64,000 nucleotides of DNA. Source: Atribacter laminatus (GTDB lineage: Bacteria; Atribacterota; Atribacteria; Atribacterales; Atribacteraceae). Numbering within the stretch: position 1 is the first letter of the stretch; every line of letters starts with the position of its first letter. Both the position numbers and the translations under genes were made by a program. Where the stretch lies: the NCBI RefSeq assembly GCF_015775515.1, contig NZ_CP065383.1:496001-560000 (forward strand), read 5' to 3'. Shown here piece by piece: positions 44,591 to 52,121 of this stretch. The notes beneath the pieces were generated by a model. It was not told the DNA's origin. It worked only from the letters and a program-made list of their open reading frames with translations, and did no database searches.

Positions 44591-45178
44591 TTATTTATTG
44601 TCATTCTTTATGATTTCATTATAAATCAATTTAAATTGATTTATAAAATTAAGATTGAGTGCTTGAGAAAAATCCTGCAACCATTTATCGACGTATTGGA
44701 TATCAAAATGAGGATTTTTTAGTATCATGGTTTTTATATCTTCGATGTCCCTTGGCCTACCCGAGATAGTTTTTTGAATGAGTAAATCTTCAAAGGATGC
44801 ATAACACACATCAATAGATCCAATTTTTATCTTATTCACTCTTTTTAACGCTTCCTGTTCATACTTTGAAAAGGAGAAAATGAGATCCACTCGAAAACCA
44901 GAAGGTTCATGGAAGGTTGGTAATACCATCGTTTCTCGAACAAATTTCTCCTCGTTTTGAACCAGAAGCGTTAATCCAATTTGAATGGCGATATTTCTTA
45001 TGCGAGGGAGCTCGTTAATATCAAGACCAAGAGTGACATCTATGTCTTTCGTTAGCCTTGGTTCCCCATAGAGCAAAACTGCCTGACCACCAATGATCAT
45101 ATATGGAATATGTTCTTTCTCAAATACTTTGGCAATTTTCTCAAGGAGCTTTGGAAGCGAAGTTGATGGCTCGGGCAT
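44591..45178 (-). CDS. AbiEii/DUF6036-like nucleotidyltransferase
   Basis: From ATG 45178 the protein is 195 aa: PSTSLPKLLEKIAKVFEKEH, PYMIIGGQAVLLYGEPR (Gly30-Gly31) and TKDIDVTLGL (Asp45, Asp47), the nucleotidyltransferase core, then a helical C-terminus (SFEDLLIQKTISGRPRDIED). This layout is shared with toxin-like nucleotidyltransferases of AbiEii type. The open frame extends upstream but the conserved domain starts at MPEPSTS. A small gene at 45141-45347 overlaps its start. A toxin role is inferred from family and context. Confidence 0.8.
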   Translation of the reverse strand: MPEPSTSLPKLLEKIAKVFEKEHIPYMIIGGQAVLLYGEPRLTKDIDVTLGLDINELPRIRNIAIQIGLTLLVQNEEKFVRETMVLPTFHEPSGFRVDLIFSFSKYEQEALKRVNKIKIGSIDVCYASFEDLLIQKTISGRPRDIEDIKTMILKNPHFDIQYVDKWLQDFSQALNLNFINQFKLIYNEIIKNDNK

Positions 45179-45347
45179 AGCGAATTTTATCCTCTCTATT
45201 GATCGTTTGGTCTTCTTTAAATACACCAAGAAATAGCGCCTGTTGGTGCAACTCATGAACAACTCGGAGATTTTGATAAAAATCAACCGGTGAGTTACGT
45301 ATTAAATTTTTTTCAAATTGTTCAAATAGCTTCTGATTTTTAATCAT
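45141..45347 (-). CDS. Small partner protein of the AbiEii-like nucleotidyltransferase
   Basis: The 68-aa protein (MIKNQKLFEQFEKNLIRNSP, then NLRVVHELHQQALFLGVF and INREDKIRYARAIN) resembles the short helical proteins often encoded just upstream of such nucleotidyltransferases, which are presumed antitoxins. It overlaps the partner gene by about 38 nt. The ATG is only 3 nt from the end of the RAYT element, so no ribosome binding site from the original locus remains. Expression may be altered or lost. Confidence 0.65.
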   Translation of the reverse strand: MIKNQKLFEQFEKNLIRNSPVDFYQNLRVVHELHQQALFLGVFKEDQTINREDKIRYARAINFASKAP

Positions 45348-45350
45348 TTT

Positions 45351-46287
45351 GGGGTCAGGTCTTGATTCTTGAATTTAATCCTTTCTGGCATTTTTCTCAA
45401 TAAACCTTTTTAAGGCTTTACTGACTGTTGAATAGTGAACACCTAAATAATTGGCAATCTCTATTTGAGTATAACCATGCTCAACGTGAGCACTATAAAT
45501 CTTGCTTTCTTTATCTGGGTGCAGCTTCCCTTCGTTAAAAATCTCAGTTAATTTCTTCCGAGCCGCAAATCTTTCAACTTTAGGTAATTCTCGAATGGTT
45601 TTCTTCTTATCGATGTAATGCTCAATCTTTTCAACAAAGCTGTCCTTACCTAAAATAAACCTCCCCCTTAAGTCTTTCCAGGGAGCTTCTTTCCCAAGCC
45701 CAGCTAAAACAAAGTCTTCATAGCTTTTTTTGGCAATTCCTTGTTCTTCATGAAACTGAGAAAGGATCCATTCGGTTGATAATAATTTAGGTTTTTCGGC
45801 TTGTTTAGCCGTTGCTTGATAGCTACTCCATTGCCAATCCCAGGGATATTGTACGAAACCAGCTCGGACAGGATTTAAAACAATATACCTGCATAACTCT
45901 AAAAGATAGCTTTCCTTCTCAACTAAAATCGCCTTAAATCTCCCTTGAAATACATGGCCTACTGTCTTATAAGCCCAATTCAATTTTTTGGCATACACTC
46001 CATTTAATTCCCTGATCCCTAAGGATAGATTCCCATTGGGAGTTTCTATCATTAGATGGTAATGGTTGGGCATGAGACAATAGGCATAACAAATGAACTG
46101 ATACCTGGTTACCGTCTCATTCAGGATCTTTAAAAAGACCATTCGGTCTCGGTCACTATTAAATATATTCTCTTTTTTATTCCCCCTGGCGGTGATATGA
46201 TACAGGGCACCAGGGAATTCAATTCTAACTGGTCGAGCCATGGTAAATCATTCAGATATTAAAATTCAAGAATCAAGACCTGACCCC
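45351..46287. mobile_element. RAYT element bounded by inverted 25-bp REP-like ends
   Basis: GGGGTCAGGTCTTGATTC plus TTGAATT at 45351-45375 is repeated in inverted form at 46263-46287. Between them is one Y1 transposase gene. The same 25-bp sequence occurs alone at 36243, 37178, 38673, 39783, 39935 and 44387, all in the orientation of the left end. Left end is 3 bp from a start codon; right end is 5 bp from the stop codon of the aldo/keto reductase gene. A compact mobile unit of 937 bp. Confidence 0.88.
45375..46241 (-). CDS. REP-associated tyrosine transposase (Y1/IS200-like, RAYT)
   Basis: The 288-aa protein has the family start ARPVRIEFPGALYHITARGN, AYCLMPNHYHLMIET with the His-hydrophobic-His motif (His60, His62), SLGIRELNGVYAKKLNWAY with Tyr83 as likely nucleophile, VGHVFQGRFKA and LCRYIVLNPVRAGFV. 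A C-terminal helix-turn-helix (YTQIEIANYLGVHYSTVSKA) is added. RAYTs nick and move single-stranded DNA at REP hairpins. The matching repeats at both gene ends support cis use. All motif residues are intact. Confidence 0.93.
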   Translation of the reverse strand: MARPVRIEFPGALYHITARGNKKENIFNSDRDRMVFLKILNETVTRYQFICYAYCLMPNHYHLMIETPNGNLSLGIRELNGVYAKKLNWAYKTVGHVFQGRFKAILVEKESYLLELCRYIVLNPVRAGFVQYPWDWQWSSYQATAKQAEKPKLLSTEWILSQFHEEQGIAKKSYEDFVLAGLGKEAPWKDLRGRFILGKDSFVEKIEHYIDKKKTIRELPKVERFAARKKLTEIFNEGKLHPDKESKIYSAHVEHGYTQIEIANYLGVHYSTVSKALKRFIEKNARKD

Positions 46288-46292
46288 AGAAA

Positions 46293-47276
46293 TTACCAGC
46301 GGTGGTGAACATCCTGCTTTATTGAGGTTTCATAGATTTTTTGGATTTCTTCCATTACTTTTTCTCCGAGGGGTGGAAGGCTGGAAGCTTTGGCGTTGTC
46401 TTCAGCCTGCAGGGGGTTTTTGGCACCGGGGATGACGACACTCACTTCTGGAAACATGAGAATCCATTTCAGAGCAAACTGTGTCAGGTTAAATCCTCCA
46501 GGGGTTAGATTCCGCAACTCCTCTACCGCATGTAATCCTTTTTCATAATCAACCCCGGCAAAGGTTTCACCCCGATCAAAGGCCTGGCCAAATCGGTTGT
46601 AATTGCGATGATCATCGGGAGGAAAGGTGGTTTCTTTGGTCATTTTTCCGCTGAGGAGACCACTGGCTAATGGAACCCGGGCAATAACCGCTACTCTTCT
46701 TTTTCGACATTCAGCAAAAAACAATTCTGTCGGTCGCTGTCGGAAGATATTAAAAATGATTTGGACGCTCTTCACACCAGGGTATTCAATTGCTTTCAAG
46801 CCCTCTTCAACCTTTTCCACGCTCACTCCATAATTCTGAAGCTTTCCTTGTTTGACCATATCATCTAACACTTCGAATACCTCCGGTCGATAATAGACCT
46901 CGGTTGGCGGACAATGAAGTTGTAAAAGATCAATGGTTTCAACCTCTAAATTTTTTAAACTTCGGTCTACAAAGGCATTTAAATTTTCCCGGTTATATCC
47001 ATCGGCGACATGGGGTGAGAGGCGTCTTCCTGCCTTGGTGGCAACATATACCCTTTCTTTCCGCTCTTTTAAAACCTTAGAAACTATTTTTTCACTTCGC
47101 CCATCGCCATAGACATCAGCAGTATCTATGAAATTCAAGCCACAATCAATTGCTCGATGGAGAGCTGCAACGGCATCATCTTCCTGCACCTTTCCCCAGC
47201 TCCCTCCGATTGCCCAAGCTCCAAAACCAACTTCACTTACTGCCCATCCACATTTCCCAAATATTCGGTAATTCAT
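46293..47276 (-). CDS. Aldo/keto reductase
   Basis: The 327-aa TIM-barrel oxidoreductase has NYRIFGKCGWAVSEVGFGAW, FIDTADVYGDGRSEKIVSK (Asp and Tyr of the tetrad), VATKAGR (Lys), IDLLQLHCPPTEVYY (His), and SVVIPGAKNPLQAEDN for NADPH phosphate. It belongs to the AKR group that reduces small aldehydes or ketones. Substrate unknown. RBS GAGGAG before ATG 47276. It is a single gene between the mobile element and toxin-antitoxin genes, likely a metabolic gene of the core chromosome. Confidence 0.92.
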   Translation of the reverse strand: MNYRIFGKCGWAVSEVGFGAWAIGGSWGKVQEDDAVAALHRAIDCGLNFIDTADVYGDGRSEKIVSKVLKERKERVYVATKAGRRLSPHVADGYNRENLNAFVDRSLKNLEVETIDLLQLHCPPTEVYYRPEVFEVLDDMVKQGKLQNYGVSVEKVEEGLKAIEYPGVKSVQIIFNIFRQRPTELFFAECRKRRVAVIARVPLASGLLSGKMTKETTFPPDDHRNYNRFGQAFDRGETFAGVDYEKGLHAVEELRNLTPGGFNLTQFALKWILMFPEVSVVIPGAKNPLQAEDNAKASSLPPLGEKVMEEIQKIYETSIKQDVHHRW

Positions 47277-47383
47277 TTATTTCTCCTCGCTTTTAATTGT
47301 TTTTTTTTAAATAATACCTTCTTAGAAATGATATTTAAAATACACCTTATCGAGATTAGAATTTGATTATTAAGTACAACAAC

Positions 47384-47824
47384 TCAATCATTCAAACTCT
47401 CAGGGATAACTTTAAAATTTTCTTCTTTAGCTGCTTTCCAAAGTCGGTTGTCAAAACAAACGAAAGCGATATCTTCATCAACTTCTTTTTGGGTAAAAAG
47501 TGCTGACCCTAAATGAAGAGCATCAAGACTCCTCAGGGGATAAAACTCAAACAATTGACTGGAAATATTCAAAATTCGATTGGTGATTTCAATAACCGCA
47601 TAACTTTCCCAATCGACAATGAAACTTTTTAATATTCTTCGATAATCATTTTCTGTTATCGCCTGATCCCTTTTTATTCGGGAAAAAACCGAAAACATTT
47701 CGACATAAGAAATTTTTGAAGTGAAAACCACCTCTGAACTTTTCACGGTTTCCTTCACTAAGTCAGAGTCTTTTTCATCGATATAAAACTTAATCAAAGC
47801 ACTCGTGTCAAAATAGGCTATCAT
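47384..47824 (-). CDS. PIN-domain VapC-like toxin
   Basis: The 146-aa PIN protein has MIAYFDTSALIKFYI (Asp6), KISYVEMFSVFSR (Glu), RSLDALHLGSALF (Asp) and FVCFDNRLWKAA (Asp), the four expected acidic ligands. It overlaps the Phd-type antitoxin gene by 4 nt. This is the type II A/C-like group with SLDALHL. Target RNA not predictable. Confidence 0.92.
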   Translation of the reverse strand: MIAYFDTSALIKFYIDEKDSDLVKETVKSSEVVFTSKISYVEMFSVFSRIKRDQAITENDYRRILKSFIVDWESYAVIEITNRILNISSQLFEFYPLRSLDALHLGSALFTQKEVDEDIAFVCFDNRLWKAAKEENFKVIPESLND

Positions 47825-48099
47825 TTTTCTCTATCTTCGGCGACATATTGTGATGTCAATTTTATTCCTTTTAATTTAATTTTTCCTTTTAAACCTTTTG
47901 GTTTTGTTCCATCCCAATGCAAAGAATGATTTTCAACCAAGCTCCAGATAGGTTGTAATTCCTGGGTATCGAATGGAATAATACAGGCTACTGGTTTTGC
48001 TCTTTCACTAACAATTAGCCTCTCTCCTGATTTTACTTTTTCAATATACCCACTCAGATGAGTTTTGAGCTCTCGGATTCCAACTTTCTTCATCATCAT
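47821..48099 (-). CDS. Phd/YefM-type antitoxin
   Basis: From ATG 48099 the protein is about 92 aa: MMMKKVGIRELKTHLSGYIE and KVKSGERLIVSERAKPVACI form the Phd fold, then a tail ending in KLTSQYVAEDREK. Three consecutive ATG codons follow GAGGAG, so the exact start may be 48099, 48096 or 48093. A longer open frame upstream has no ribosome site and is not included. The PIN gene follows with a 4-nt overlap. Confidence 0.88.
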   Translation of the reverse strand: MMMKKVGIRELKTHLSGYIEKVKSGERLIVSERAKPVACIIPFDTQELQPIWSLVENHSLHWDGTKPKGLKGKIKLKGIKLTSQYVAEDREK

Positions 48100-48307
48100 T
48101 TTCTCCTCAGGAAAATCTTTATTATGTAGTTTCATTATATCAATAATGTAACCACAATGAAAGAGCATTCTAACCAATCAAGAAGTATTAAATAAAGCAG
48201 TAACATGTTTAAATATCATTTCGATAGATGGATAATGAGCTCAAATTTACATTCAAAAGGTTAAATATAGAAATTGTCTTGGAAAAATTCGAAATCTCGA
48301 CGAGCAC

Positions 48308-48670
48308 TTAATCCCAATATATCCATTTTACTTCATGGTTAATTCTTTTAAAAAAAGGCGTTTCTTCTTTTCTCATTACTTCCCACTCCTGTTGGGTGTA
48401 GATGAGAATGTCAGTCGGTATTGGTAATTGATGCTCGCGCCAATCTTGATTTCTTTTTTCAAAAGGAAGACCGGATTGGGATAGTATAATGATGAGATCT
48501 AAATCGCTTCCCACTCCCCAATCACCTCGAGCATAGGAACCAAAATATCCAATCCGAACGACATTTTTGTTCATTTTTAGAATAGCATTTGCCCATTTTT
48601 TAAGGGATGAAATAACCTGTTTTTCATCTGGCCATTTGATGACCGATGAATTCAATGATCTCACTGGCAT
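48308..48670 (-). CDS. MNT-type nucleotidyltransferase antitoxin
   Basis: From ATG 48670 the protein is 120 aa, with GYFGSYARGDWGVGSDLDLI (Gly44-Ser45, Asp56, Asp58), the complete minimal nucleotidyltransferase motif. Downstream DWREHQLPIPTDILIYTQQE is typical. GGAGG lies 9 nt before this ATG. The longer open frame upstream runs over the HEPN gene in another frame and is rejected. It overlaps the HEPN gene by 47 nt. Presumed to modify and inhibit the HEPN partner. Confidence 0.88.
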   Translation of the reverse strand: MPVRSLNSSVIKWPDEKQVISSLKKWANAILKMNKNVVRIGYFGSYARGDWGVGSDLDLIIILSQSGLPFEKRNQDWREHQLPIPTDILIYTQQEWEVMRKEETPFFKRINHEVKWIYWD

Positions 48671-49016
48671 ATTGAATTGCCTCCGAGCTTTGTAAAATAC
48701 CATAATGCTCAAAAGGGGCTCCCTCAGGATGGCTATTGGGATAACGAGCGGGGATATGATAATTATCAAGAACTCGAGCTTTCTCAATAAGCAGCTCTGG
48801 AATTTCTATTGAATTAGGAAGCTCGTGAAGAAGGCGAGAGACAACATGTCCCCAGGCTTCTTGTCGGTTTTTTAAATGAAGGGCTTTTACTGCTTTTTCA
48901 GCGGCTTGTTGTGCTGCAAAACACGCCCATTCATGGCGGCCTGAATTTTGAGAATCAACAGCTTGTTCTAAATCACGAAGAGCCTGCTTATACCAATCCT
49001 GGGAACGCTCTGGCAT
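48624..49016 (-). CDS. HEPN-domain toxin
   Basis: The 130-aa helical protein starts PERSQDWYKQALRDLEQA, then HEWACFAAQQAAEKAVKALH, LHELPNSIEIPELL and ARYPNSHPEGAPFEHYG, containing R-x4-H (Arg91, His96). This is the second HEPN subtype of the window and differs from the HepT at 11068 in the motif (no x-Tyr). It precedes the MNT gene with overlapping frames. Predicted RNase or inactive binding partner. Confidence 0.9.
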   Translation of the reverse strand: MPERSQDWYKQALRDLEQAVDSQNSGRHEWACFAAQQAAEKAVKALHLKNRQEAWGHVVSRLLHELPNSIEIPELLIEKARVLDNYHIPARYPNSHPEGAPFEHYGILQSSEAIQYASEIIEFIGHQMAR

Positions 49017-49036
49017 TCTTTCCCTCCAAAAAAATG

Positions 49037-49067
49037 AAGGATGGGTAGTTTAAAACTACCCATCCTT
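49037..49067 (-). terminator. Rho-independent terminator of the ferritin gene
   Basis: A 15-bp perfect stem (aaggatgggtagttt and its complement) lies directly after the ferritin stop. On the minus strand it is followed by tcattttttt. It separates ferritin from the HEPN-MNT pair. Confidence 0.75.
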
Positions 49068-49078
49068 TTAACAAATAA

Positions 49079-49573
49079 TTAATCTTCTTCTCTTTTCCCC
49101 AGATCACGATCCAGCATATGCAGACCATGGCCTTTATCACCAATCATCTTGAGGATAGCAATAATATCTGAAGCGTTTTTCTCTTCTTCAACCTGTTCAT
49201 CAATGAACCACTGCAACATGATTTGAGCTGGATAATCTTTCTCTTTCAAAGCAATTTCATAGAGGTTATTAATCATCGAGGTCACCAGTTTTTCATGCTC
49301 AAGAGTTTTATTAAACATATCAAGTACATTTTTGAATTCAGTTTCTGGTTGTTCTATTGCTTTTAAAAGAACTCGCCCGCCTCGGTCATTAATAAAATCA
49401 TAAAATTTCATCCCATGCTCTTGCTCTTCTTTGGCTTGCACCTTGAACCAATGAGCTACCCCAGGTAAATTCATTTCTTCTGATTGGGCTGCCATCGAAA
49501 GATATAAATAACCGGAAAAAAATTCGTTTTTAATTTGTTCGTTGATTGCATCTTCAAGCTTTTTACTCATCAT
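49079..49573 (-). CDS. Ferritin
   Basis: The 164-aa four-helix bundle has LEDAINEQIKNEFFSGYLYL, AKEEQEHGMKFYDFI, FNKTLEHEKLVTSMIN and LQWFIDEQVEEE. Glu17, Glu49/His52 region, and Glu in helix C provide the ferroxidase centre of bacterial FtnA proteins. It stores iron as Fe(III) in a 24-mer and limits Fenton chemistry. RBS AAGGAGAG precedes the two ATGs at 49573 and 49570. A hairpin (AAACCCA/TGGGTTT, about 49611-49627) in front could be regulatory. It is monocistronic, with its own terminator. Confidence 0.94.
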   Translation of the reverse strand: MMSKKLEDAINEQIKNEFFSGYLYLSMAAQSEEMNLPGVAHWFKVQAKEEQEHGMKFYDFINDRGGRVLLKAIEQPETEFKNVLDMFNKTLEHEKLVTSMINNLYEIALKEKDYPAQIMLQWFIDEQVEEEKNASDIIAILKMIGDKGHGLHMLDRDLGKREED

Positions 49574-50434
49574 AGTAGCATCTCTCCTTTTTTGTGTTTA
49601 TTCTATCTTATAAACCCATTGTGGGTTTGATAAATCAATGCTTGGATTAAACATTTTTTTCTTTTTATTTCATAAAAACTTTAAAAAATGAGATTGCCAC
49701 GTCGCTGCGCTCCTCGCAATGACGGGCCGGGTGGATGAGATTGCCACGTCGCTGCGCTCCTCGCAATGACGGAGCGGGTGGATGAGATTGCCACGTCGCT
49801 GCGCTCCTCGCAATCAGGCTGTGTCACAATCCCTTTCACACACCAAGAAGAGCTTGAAATTGGAGGATACATTCTATTTATCTTCATTTTTTTGGTTATC
49901 TATTCCCAATATTCCTGTAAAATATTAACATAAGTGGTGGTAAAAATTTTACAGAATAATTATGACACAGTCTGAATGACAGAACAGTAAAAAACTCAAA
50001 TCCCCCTAACCCCCTTTTCTAAAGGGGGGAATTGATCGGTATATACATATTTTCATTTTAATCTGGTACTGCAAGGCAGCATAAGGGGTCTATTCTGTAA
50101 ACCCACGGGCATTATGAATCAAGCTCCTACAAAATATTATTAAATGAAGGGTGCAATTTTTTATTGCGCCCGATCTCCATCTAATGTAGCGACAAGCCAT
50201 GGCATGTCGAACTCTTGGGCTTTCACCCTCATCCTCACCTTCTCCCATCAAAGGAGAAGGTACTATGAATTCTTTTGTTCTTTTTTCCCTCGCCCCTTCG
50301 CGGGAGAGGATCAGGGTGAGGGGGATACCATTTTTCATCCTCATCTGGTGTAATAGAGACATGAATACCTAATTTTAATGATTACAACAAAGCTAAATAA
50401 TTGAATTTAGACTAAAAAGACTGCATCTTATTAA
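49574..50434. repeat. Repeat mosaic with 47-bp tandem array and a MITE
   Basis: Three family-2 units repeat with a 47-bp period (starts near 49688, 49735, 49782), the last split by the MITE at 49815-49974. Further on are a GGGGG inverted repeat near 50000-50030, a family-3 unit at about 50049-50100 (CTGC/GCAG), a palindrome copy with one mismatch at 50190-50209, and C-rich tracts. No gene is supported. Confidence 0.75.
49815..49974. mobile_element. MITE, 160 bp, copy A
   Basis: Terminal inverted repeats are CAGGCTGTGTCACAAT and CAGACTGTGTCATAAT (two mismatches), flanked by AAT on both sides (49812-49814, 49975-49977). No coding capacity. Near copies lie at 51915-52059 and 54121-54280, in opposite orientation to this one, all inserted after the same bases (CTCGCAAT) of a family-2 repeat. 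Confidence 0.85.
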
Positions 50435-51655
50435 TTAACCATTTTTTTCAGAATTCATTCCCGATAAGACCATTTCAGCGAATTTTCTCCCGAATTCTTT
50501 TCCTTGAGCAAGAACCTCTTGAGAAGGACCACCTTGAAATACCAAAGTATCGGCCATCTGCCATTTTAACAGAGCCAGTTGTTTTTCTAATTCCCGAAGA
50601 GCTCCTCCCGCCCAACCATAACTTCCAAAATAGGCTACCTTTTTATGCTGAACTCCTTTTCTTATAGCAATATCAAGAACATGAGCCATCGAAGGAAAGA
50701 GCTCATTCTCATAAGTTGGAGCCCCAATGATAACTCCGCTTTTTGACCAGAGTGAGGCAAGTATATAACTGGTATGAATGCGAGAAACATCAAATATTTC
50801 AAGGCTGGAACCGGTCTGAGATATTCCCTGGGCAACAGAATCCATTAAAGCTTCGGTGTTCCCATACATGGTTGCATAGAGAAGGGTTATTCCCGGCTCT
50901 CCGGGTATTTTTGCATATTCCGCCCATTTTTTATAAAGATCGATAATGATCGATGGATTTTTTCTCCAAATTAAACCATGAGAAGGAGCTATAATATCTA
51001 CCGGTATTCCAGATAATTTTTCAATCGCTTTTAAAACCTGAGCGCTAAATTTTGCGACAATATTGGCATAATACCGTAATGCTTGTTTCTGATAAAATTC
51101 TAAATCAGTGCATTCATCATCAAATATGGCACCCCGAAGTGCTCCATAACTGCCAAATGCGTCGCATGAGAACAGTATTCGGTTTATCTTTTCAAAGGTC
51201 ATCATGGTTTCTGGCCAATGAACAAACGGCGTCATAAAAAATTGGAGTGTTAGTTCTCCCAGTTGCACCTCTTCCCCATCTTGGACAACCTGTACCTGAT
51301 CAGTAATTCCATAAAAAGCTTGAATCATGTCCTTGGCTTTTGGAGAACAGAGAATTTTAGCTTGGGGTGCAATTTTTCGGAGAACTCTTAAGACTCCTGT
51401 GTGATCAGGCTCCATATGGTTGAGAATGATATAGTCAACTTGAGAAGGATTGACAATTTCTGCTATTCGTTTAAAAAATTCATCTACTTTAATTGATTTG
51501 GCTAAATCGATTATGGCTTTCTTTTGATCATTGACCAGGTATGAGTTATAAGAAACTCCTTCCTGAGTAATCGGCCATAAACCCTCAAAAAGGTCGGTGG
51601 TGTGGTCATTGACACCGATCCAATGTATCTTGTTTCGTATCTCGACAGCCGGCAT
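50435..51655 (-). CDS. fprA: Flavodiiron protein (A-type flavoprotein)
   Basis: The 406-aa protein has an N-terminal metallo-beta-lactamase-like diiron domain with NHMEPDHTG (His80, Glu82, Asp84, His85), PFVHWPETM, LFSCDAFGS and APSHGLIWR. A flavodoxin domain follows with LLYATMYGNTEALM (FMN phosphate loop) and GSYGWAGGA. Such proteins reduce O2 to water or NO to N2O in anaerobes. Electron donors are usually rubredoxin or F420H2; none is encoded nearby. RBS was not decisive; ATG 51655. Confidence 0.95.
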   Translation of the reverse strand: MPAVEIRNKIHWIGVNDHTTDLFEGLWPITQEGVSYNSYLVNDQKKAIIDLAKSIKVDEFFKRIAEIVNPSQVDYIILNHMEPDHTGVLRVLRKIAPQAKILCSPKAKDMIQAFYGITDQVQVVQDGEEVQLGELTLQFFMTPFVHWPETMMTFEKINRILFSCDAFGSYGALRGAIFDDECTDLEFYQKQALRYYANIVAKFSAQVLKAIEKLSGIPVDIIAPSHGLIWRKNPSIIIDLYKKWAEYAKIPGEPGITLLYATMYGNTEALMDSVAQGISQTGSSLEIFDVSRIHTSYILASLWSKSGVIIGAPTYENELFPSMAHVLDIAIRKGVQHKKVAYFGSYGWAGGALRELEKQLALLKWQMADTLVFQGGPSQEVLAQGKEFGRKFAEMVLSGMNSEKNG

Positions 51656-52121
51656 AGGCTCCCATCCTCCTTCCCAATATGGAAATAAAAATTCAATCTC
51701 TATTATACCTGAATTTATTTGTTTGATGGTGATATCAAGGGAGAAGGAATTTTAGTTATTCGCTATCCTGAACCCTCGATTTTCGAGGTCGTGAGGATCT
51801 CATCCTATTATTGGTAATTTAAATATTTTAACATATGAGATTGCCACGTCACTTCGTTCCTCGCAATGACGGAGGGGGTGGATGAGATTGCCACGTCACT
51901 TCGTTCCTCGCAATCAAGATGTGTCATACAAATTACTCTGTAAATTATTTACATCCATTTATGGTAATATTGGGAATAGATAACCAATATATGAAAAAAT
52001 ACTATATCCTCCACTTTCACGCTATTCTTGGTGAAAGAAAGGAATTGTGACACAGCCTGAATGAGGGTTTTATATAGGGTTTTCATCCTCGTCGGTGCTC
52101 CAAAAGTGGCACGAGGGTTAA
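51656..52121. repeat. Repeat mosaic around MITE copy B
   Basis: A family-1 hairpin lies at about 51763-51804 (CCTCG/CGAGG), two family-2 units at about 51836-51910 (47-bp period), the second split by the MITE. A family-3 unit is at about 52079-52118 (GTGCTCC/TGGCAC). No gene. Confidence 0.7.
51915..52059. mobile_element. MITE, 145 bp, copy B
   Basis: Starts CAAGATGTGTCATA and ends with the complement of CAGGCTGTGTCACAAT. AAT flanks both sides. Somewhat shortened and diverged from copies A and C but same interior order. Confidence 0.8.

Noticed and set aside
45179-45286. 36-codon N-terminal extension of the AbiEii-like nucleotidyltransferase
   Set aside because: It overlaps the small partner gene and lacks family similarity; MPEPSTS is the natural start.
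48671-48787. Longer N-terminus for the MNT nucleotidyltransferase
   Set aside because: The extension overlaps the HEPN gene in another frame, and a good GGAGG ribosome site marks ATG 48670.
49688-49830. CRISPR-like array near ferritin
   Set aside because: Same 47-bp family-2 units; no spacers of independent sequence.
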